From Pardosa pseudoannulata (taxonomy: Eukaryota > Arthropoda > Arachnida > Araneae > Lycosidae): DNA of 64,000 nt. Within the stretch, counting starts at the first letter, position 1. Every line of letters starts with the position of its first letter. The notes beneath the pieces were generated by a model that was not told the origin of the DNA, did not search any database, and saw nothing but the letters and a program-made list of their open reading frames with translations. Made by a program: the position numbers and the translations under genes. The DNA lies in assembly GCA_032207245.1 (NCBI GenBank), contig CM063501.1, positions 59,489,670-59,553,669 on the forward strand, written 5' to 3'. Of this stretch, positions 57,722 through 64,000 are shown in pieces.

Positions 57722-58692
57722 GTAGCTTAACATTTTCTCCTGATCTCACCTGTCTAAAGAATCTATATCTATATTTTAATTTATATTATATTTGTATCCA
57801 ACTCTCCTTGTGCAACCCTTCTTTTATACATTAAATGCGGGTAATGCTTAAAAACATTACATCTAGTAAACCATTAATGGTTCACTGTAGCTCATTTTTA
57901 ATAATTTGGACCTGTTGGCTTTGTGCTTTTGAGGGATTAATTGCCCATAAATATAAATGTCTATTTTCTAAGTGGTTTTGATGAACGAAGAAAAAGTATA
58001 TAAATCTATTACAATGTCTCACTCTGCATCAATTAAAGTAGAAAAAAAAAAAAGAAAGCAAAGGATAAAATGGGTTGAATACCATTGTGTTTTAATAAAT
58101 GTCGCCAACAATTTCACCAGATTTGCCAAGGGGTACACAATTCTTAAGTATAACCAATTTTTTTAAGTAAGTTGAGTTTGTAAACTGTTAAGGGATTAAT
58201 TGCCCATAAATATAAATGTCTGGTTTTCAAGTCGTTTTCTTTAATTAAGTAAGAGTATATAATTCTATTACAATGGTGCACTGTGCTTTAATTAAAGTCG
58301 CCAGAAAAAGCAAGAAATACAAATTTTGGATGGATTACCTTTGTGTATTAGTAAATATTGCCAATATTTTCGCCAAATTTGGCAAGGGAAACCCAATTCT
58401 TAAGTAGACCCTGATTCACTATGGCTGATTTTTAATAATTTGGAGCTGTTGGATTTGTAAACTGTTGAGTGATTAATTGCCCATAAATAAAATGTCTGGT
58501 TTCTAAGTGGTTTTGGTTAATTAAGTAAAGTATATAATTCTATTATAATGTTGAACTCTGCATCAATTAAAGTAGCCAAAAAAAGCAAAGGATACAATGG
58601 GTTGAATACCTTTGTGTTTTAGTACACGTCGCTATCAATTTCATCAGATTTGCCAAGGGGTACACAATTCTTAAGTATAACCAATTTTTTTC

Positions 58693-59257
58693 TTAACACA
58701 TTGTGTGCGGGTACATTTCGAGGTAGAATTGAACCAGTAGAGGACGTTTTGCTCGTAAATTTAGTTATTCAGTTAAATCTCAATAGATCGAAAATGATTT
58801 AATTTTTTAACCAACTTTTCGTATTTTATATTGAAATATATAAACAAGTATATAAATATAAATATATAAATAACAACCATAAGATTTTTGTAAAGAAATA
58901 ATATATTTTTTAGTGGATAAATTTGTAATAGTATCTTAAATATGAAAAATCAAATAGAAATAGTAGTATATAGTATTAATTTTTTCGAATTATGCTATAT
59001 ATAAACATTTTTACATTAGAAAAAATGAAAAGAGCAATCATAAAAATAATAATGTAAAAACTAGTTTTTATTTGTCTAAATTTTTCCAGAATCTATGTAG
59101 TAGACAAGAACATTCGACTTCTTTTTCCTGTACATACCGTTATTTTTTAACCCACAAACAAACCATGTTGTTACACTAACCCGTACTAGTACGTGATCAC
59201 CGCTCAAGTATCAATCGTCAGAAAACTTACTAGTACGTGTCCCGCATACAATGTGTT
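58693..59257. mobile_element. TTAA MITE M1, copy 4
   Basis: TTAACACATTGTGTGCGGG at the left, CCCGCATACAATGTGTTAG at the right (TTAA mutated). About 565 bp, with the same internal order as copies 1-3. Confidence 0.8.
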
Positions 59258-59265
59258 AGGTATAT

Positions 59266-59512
59266 ATAATTAAACAATATTTTTTTTGGTTTGACTAAAG
59301 AAGAGGGTACCGCTGCCAACTTAGCGATAAAGCTTTGAGCATGGTAGCCTAACATTTTCTCCTGATCTCACCTGTCTAAACAATCTATATCTATATATTA
59401 ATTTATAATATATTTGTATCCAACTCTCCTTGTGCAACCCTTTTCTTATACTTAAATGCGGGTATTGCTTTAAAAAATTACATTTAGTAAACCATTAATA
59501 GTTTACATATGG
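59266..59512 (+). repeat. Unoccupied paralogue of element D's insertion site
   Basis: Contains 'gactaaagaagagggtaccg' followed by 'gagcatggtagcctaacatt', matching the left flank of D (to gcatggtag) joined directly to its right flank (cttaacatt). It therefore shows the locus before insertion and confirms GTAG as the duplicated target. Confidence 0.85.
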
Positions 59513-60140
59513 TCACCTAACCTTTTCTCCTGATCTCACAGTGTCCAAACAATCTGTGTCTATATTATAATTTATATGATATTTGCATCCAAATCTCCTT
59601 GTATAACTTTTTTCTTATATAATAAAAGTGCGCAATGCTTAAAAAACTTACATATAACAAACCATTAATGGTTCACCATGGCTGATTTCTAATAATTTGG
59701 AGCTGTTGTGTTTGTAAACTGTTAAGGGATTAATTGTCCATAAATATAAATATCCTGTTTTCAAGTCATTCTCTTTAATAAAGTAAGAGTATATAATTCT
59801 ATTACGATGGCTCACTGTGCATTAATTAAAGTCGCCAGAAAAAACAAGAAATACATCGTTTAGATGGATTACCTTTGTGTTTTTGTAAATATCGCCCATA
59901 TTTGACAATAGGAACATGATTCTTAAGTGGGCCCAATATAAATGTCTGGTTTCTAAGTGGTTTCGATTAATTATGTAAAAGTATATAACTCTTTTACAAT
60001 GGCGCATTCTGCAGCAATTAAAGTAACCAAAAAAGCAATAGATACAATAGCTTGAACACCTTTGTGTTTTAGTAAACGTCGCCAACAATTTCGCCAAATT
60101 TGCCAAGGGGTACACAATTTTTAAGTATAACCAATTTTTT

Positions 60141-60829
60141 ATGAAACATTTTTTATATCATTTAAAAAATTTTACAGATTATAATAATGGTAATTATATA
60201 TATTTTTTGATGCATATTATTTTGAGAATTCTCATTCGTAAACAGTAGATGTTATTCTTTAATTTTAGCAGAGGAAAGGCATATATAATAATCACTAACA
60301 CAAATTACTTGGAATTATTGTTTTGAAGGCACCAAAAATAACAATAAAAATCAATATATTATTTTAAAGCAGAATAATACCGAATAAAATATTAATTAAC
60401 GTAAAGATCTCACCATCTATGTTAATATAAATATCCTGAACTAGAAAAAAAATATACAAAAAAAAATATTTTTTTTTACCTTTTATAATTAATTTTCAAT
60501 TAAAATAATTTTTACTATACAGAGAAAAAAATAATCTGCTTTGAAATAATTAATTTATTATTTCTATTAGAGCTCCTTAAGCTTAATGAAACAAAGTATG
60601 CAGCTATGAATTTATAAAAACTTACAAAAACAAGTGTGATTCAAGATTGCAAAATTTAGATATTGATATAAGAGAAAGAAAAATATATTAATAACAATTG
60701 CAATTCCGGTGGACACTAATGTTGCCGGTGGAATAATTAAAGGGTCTCCTTTAAATATCCTTTAAAATTTCATTAAATCAGTGTTTCAAAATTTAGTTTA
60801 TCTGACAGCTATTTTGTTTCTCTAAATTA
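60141..60829. other. AT-rich spacer, nothing recognised
   Basis: No coding or repeat boundary seen. Confidence 0.4.
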
Positions 60830-60837
60830 AACCACAG

Positions 60838-62027
60838 GGAACAGATGCATTATAGACGCCGGTCCCATCCGCCATGGTTTTTTTGGCGACCAACAGAAAA
60901 ACGAGTTATTTGAAAAATCGCCAAGTAGAAAAACATGGCGGCGGTGCGTGTTTTCTGAAAGATCACCAAAAAGAAAACATGGCGGTGGTCACGGGGCATA
61001 TTTGAAACACAACATTAAAAAAACTAAGCTTTAAAAGGAAAAAAAGATCAACAATTTAAAGCATTATTAAAATAAAATTAGCATAATAATCATCATTTTT
61101 ACGTTATTTAAAAAATAAATAACAGATTAGTAATATTTATGATATGTGTCAACAGAATAACCCGTTATAACTAAATTAACTAAATCCCAGAAAATGATAA
61201 GAACAAAAACAAAATGTTCCAAACCAAAGCATCTTGTTTGGTTTAGAATATTTTAATACTATTTAACACTTTCAAAACCGAAATAATTGATACTTTTTAA
61301 CAATTACAAAACCGAAATAACTTCACCCGTCATAACTAAAATAACTAAATCTCAGAAAATAATAAGAACAAAAACAAAATGTTTCAAACCAAAGCATCTT
61401 GTTTGGTTTAGAATATTTTGATACTTTTTAACACTTTCAAAACCGAAATAACTTCATCCGTCATAACTAAATTAACTAAATCACAGAAAATAATAAGAAC
61501 AAAAACAAAATGTTTCAAACCAAAGCATCTTGTTTGGTTTAGAATATTTTGATACTTTTTAACACTTTCAAAATCGAAATAATTGATACTTTGTAAGAAT
61601 TTCAAAACCGAAATAACTTCATCCGTCATAACTAAATTAACTAAATCGCAGAAAATAATAAGAACAAAAACAAAATGTTCCAAACCAAAACATGTTGTTT
61701 GATTTAGAATAAAAATAGTAGGAATCGAAATAACTACACCCACCATAACTAAAATACTAAATCCCAAAAAATCATAAAAAAAAAATTCTGGAAACACCCG
61801 CTATAACTAAATTACTTACCTAACCTAGGTGACACTTTACCACTCCGCGTCTGGAATTCATATAGTGCCGGGTAATGACGTCAAAAATCACGTGCACCAA
61901 TAGGATATAAGAACATATAGGAGTTCCACCAACCAAAGTTAGGGTATATACAGCAACCCAGTCATCGCCCCATAAAATCGCCAAGTTTGGCTAGAAAAAA
62001 ACACGGCGTCTATAATGCATCTGTACC
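60838..62027. mobile_element. 1.19-kb DNA transposon of uncertain superfamily, 8-bp duplication
   Basis: Inverted ends: ACAGATGCATTATAGACGCC at the left (from 60841) and its complement ggcgtctataatgcatctgt at the right (62005-62024); the match extends to CCG/CGG. The 8-bp direct repeat AACCACAG flanks it (60830-60837 and 62028-62035). Subterminal TGGCGA/TCGCCA words are dense. Eight-base duplications are made by hAT and P-type transposases, but the terminal bases (GGGAACAG...) do not look like standard hAT ends. No transposase is encoded; the centre is a minisatellite. Confidence 0.8.
61170..61790 (+). repeat. Minisatellite inside the 1.19-kb transposon
   Basis: The word 'caaaccaaagcatcttgttt' starts near 61220, 61385, 61516 and (changed) 61680. 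Spacing alternates about 165, 131 and 164 bp, because some units carry an extra segment of about 34 bp (aataattgatactttttaac). The antisense 129-codon hydrophobic frame (61408-61797) is an artefact of this periodicity. Confidence 0.85.
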
Positions 62028-62145
62028 AACCACAGATTGGATTCAAATATAGACATAGAGTACACATGAAGTAATACCATGGCACCAAGAGTAGTGGTTA
62101 AACAGTTACAGTTAACACAGTTTACCGTAGTTCTTCAAATCCAAG

Positions 62146-62305
62146 GGTGCTACCATATTACTGTCGACATATGTCACTGGTGAATTCTGTGTCATAATGA
62201 TGACAGCGAGGGAAATTTATGTACCAAATTCCCATCTCTGGTGATTTCTGACTTCATTATGACGCAGAAGCCACCAGTGACATTTCTCGACTGTAATATT
62301 GTAGC
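62146..62305. mobile_element. Fold-back MITE family F1, copy 1
   Basis: A long imperfect palindrome: gctaccatattactgtcgac ... on the left is mirrored by ctcgactgtaatattgtagc on the right. Further inward gtcac.ggtg, tgtgtcataatga and tcattatgacgcaga also pair. About 160 bp, capable of one long hairpin. Non-coding. Confidence 0.8.
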
Positions 62306-62768
62306 AAATAAATATTTTTTCATACTTTGTGTATTTTTAAGTATGACTTTATTTTTATTGCATAAATAAGGCGCAGCAGAGCACATCTCAATTTATGACA
62401 ATTCTGTCTTTAATTTCAAACGGAATGGCAGTTTATTGTTTATCTATTGGCTGTAGTAAACATGAAAATGGATGGGAAGTACATTATAGTAGTTCGTGAC
62501 GTTCTGACAAATTGCTCTCTAGAAGGAGCACCAGCAGCATTAGAAGGCATAGTAACTCATACCTTATCATTTGTAGAACAGAAGCAAAATTTAAATATCC
62601 TTCGTATAGTAATGAAATATCTTAAAATTTCTTTTAGGATTTTGTCTTAATCTGATATAAAGTCTAAAATATTTTCATAATACAGTACACATCAAGAAAA
62701 TAAACAGTTACAGTTAAAGTTAAGAATTTCCAAAGTTAACAATACTCAAGATTGTACTTTGTTAGGGT
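62306..62768. other. Spacer, nothing recognised
   Basis: A 67-codon frame (62447-62650) shows no recognised family. Confidence 0.35.
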
Positions 62769-62930
62769 GCTACCATATTGAGGTCGACTTATGTCACAGG
62801 CGACATCTGCGTCATTATAATATCAGAGATGGGCATTTATGGTACTAAATTCCAATCTCTAGTGACTTCTGACGTCATTTTGACGTAGATGTCGCTTGTG
62901 ATATACATATCTCGACCGCAATATGGTAGC
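62769..62930. mobile_element. Fold-back MITE F1, copy 2
   Basis: gctaccatattgaggtcgac at the left pairs with ctcgaccgcaatatggtagc at the right; the centre includes acgtcattttgacgt. Same arms as copy 1. Confidence 0.82.
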
Positions 62931-62960
62931 AGCATTAGACAAGTAATATACATCAAGGAT

Positions 62961-63334
62961 GCAAATATATTGCAGTCGAGATATCTCACAGGAGACTTCT
63001 GAGTCACAATGACGACAAATGTCGCCATAATGATGACAGCCGAACGATGGCCGAATGGTTAGGGCACTGACCTTCGGAACCGGAGTTCGTGGGTTCGAGT
63101 CCCACTGAGGCATGGATGTTCGTAGCCGTTCGGAATCGGCTTTAAACAGTAGGTCCCGGTCTCATTAGCCCTCGTGTAGCAAAAAGTAGACCGTAGTGCT
63201 CCCAACCAACCAACAACCAACCATAATGATGCCAAAAACGGAAATTTATGGTACCGAAATCCCATCTCAGGTGACTTCTGACGTCATTATGATGTGGAAG
63301 TTGCCTGTGACATATCTCGGCTGCAATATGGTAG
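62961..63334. mobile_element. Fold-back MITE F1, copy 3, split by a SINE
   Basis: Left arm 'atattgcagtcgagatatct' ... 'gtcataatg' region to 63035; right arm from 63221 to 'cggctgcaatatggtagtac'. A SINE S1 occupies 63036-63220. Removing it restores a F1-sized palindrome. Confidence 0.8.
63036..63220 (+). mobile_element. tRNA-derived SINE S1, best-preserved copy
   Basis: 185 bp with an 11-bp target duplication ccataatgatg (63025-63035 and 63221-63231). A box region gatggccgaatggttagggc, perfect B box gggttcgagtccc, body 'ttcggaatcggctttaaaca', 'ggtcccggtctcattagccc', and a tail of (caac)n/(ccaa)n. The intact pol III boxes and clear duplication suggest a fairly recent insertion. Confidence 0.9.
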
Positions 63335-63480
63335 TACTCTAAGATACTGATTTTGTTGACTCATAAGAAATAAATTATAAAATTATAGCAGAAAATCATT
63401 ATTATTATTCATCTAAATAAATTTATAACAAAAGTGCAAAGATGTGATTAAAATAAATCCAACTCAAATAAATATGGTAT
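63335..63480. other. AT-rich spacer
   Basis: Nothing recognised. Confidence 0.35.
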
Positions 63481-63591
63481 GCTACAATAATACGGTCGAG
63501 AAATGTCACAAGTGACTTTCACGTCATAATGACGTCAGAAATCGCCATAGATGGGAATTTACTTCCACGAATGTCTCTCCCAGGAGACTTC

Positions 63592-63592
<1 letters not shown>
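63481..63592. mobile_element. Fold-back MITE F1, copy 4, truncated
   Basis: 'gctacaataatacggtcgag' and 'gtcataatgacgtcagaaat' match the F1 arm and centre. The right arm is lost where the (TA)n tract begins. Confidence 0.65.

Positions 63593-64000
<408 letters not shown>

Larger units (their letters stand above)
57726..60140 (+). repeat. Complex tandem array (TGGCGA-type units) with a MITE inside
   Basis: Two alternating modules recur. Module X ('acattttctcctgatctcac' ... 'aaaccattaat') occurs at about 57728, 59348 and 59520. Module Y ('gggattaattgcccataaat' ... 'gtcgcca' ... 'ccaaggggtacacaattctt' ... 'ccaatttttt') occurs at about 57930, 58193, 58470, 59730 and 59935. Units are 240-290 bp and diverged. 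MITE M1 copy 4 is inserted at 58693. No protein-coding content. Confidence 0.75.

Noticed and set aside
61408..61797. 129-codon frame with a repeated hydrophobic segment, looking like a membrane protein
   Set aside because: The repeat follows the 131/165-bp minisatellite period exactly, the sequence is antisense to a non-coding repeat, and there is no start context or family.
63036..63110. Possible tRNA gene with A and B boxes
   Set aside because: The same head occurs with a constant non-tRNA body, an A/C-rich tail and target duplications in several copies, so it is a SINE.

Overview
This 64-kb window reads as an AT-rich, repeat-dominated stretch of an animal nuclear genome, most likely an arthropod and plausibly a chelicerate such as a spider. 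That placement is an inference from the style of the Ty3/gypsy elements, Tc1/pogo/piggyBac/hAT elements and tRNA-derived SINEs; nothing here fixes the species. I recognise no ordinary host protein-coding gene, rRNA or functional tRNA gene. Nearly every supportable feature is a transposable element, a fossil of one, a satellite or a microsatellite.

Layout. 0-6 kb: AT-rich spacer with a (TA)n tract, SINE pieces and a piggyBac-like MITE. 6.1-8.9 kb: gypsy element A, with two 298-bp LTRs, a 4-bp target duplication, gag, a canonical -1 slippery site, protease and the C-terminal part of integrase; RT and RNase H are deleted. 9-16 kb: diverged repeats, two piggyBac-like MITEs joined through one TTAA, a nested SINE, a 0.5-kb (TA)n tract and a pogo-like element. 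17.9-18.4 kb: a GC-rich island of unknown class. 19-22.5 kb: MITE, transposase and LINE fossils. 23-25.6 kb: tandem duplications. 26-27.4 kb: a Tc1-like transposon split by a hAT-like MITE. 28.2-31 kb: a Tc1 fossil, then gypsy fragment B, whose integrase is split by a 1,001-bp solo LTR and abuts a 52-nt tRNA-Trp 3' half with CCA, then a hAT transposase scrap and a 100-bp minisatellite.

31.1-49.1 kb is a satellite array of about 15 units (core about 488 bp, joined by variable (TA)n). Two LTR retrotransposons sit inside it: a young pol-less element (32558-37405, minus) with one intact 880-codon ORF, and a decayed Ty3/gypsy-type element (42413-47587, plus) whose integrase remnants lie upstream of RT, the order known from Gmr1-type elements. 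Both encode a SAP-like N-terminus followed by a charged coiled coil, so the second family may represent a mobilising partner type for the first (inference).

49-64 kb: a 1.24-kb tandem duplication carrying TTAA MITEs, two Tigger/pogo-like fossils, gypsy element D (199-bp LTRs, GTAG duplication, one LTR split by a Tigger copy), a tandem array that includes an unoccupied paralogue of D's insertion site, a 1.19-kb transposon with an 8-bp target duplication, a fold-back MITE family with a nested SINE, and a terminal (TA)n tract.

Coordinates were read by eye. Identities given as approximate are hand counts. Family names rest on remembered motifs, not on searches.
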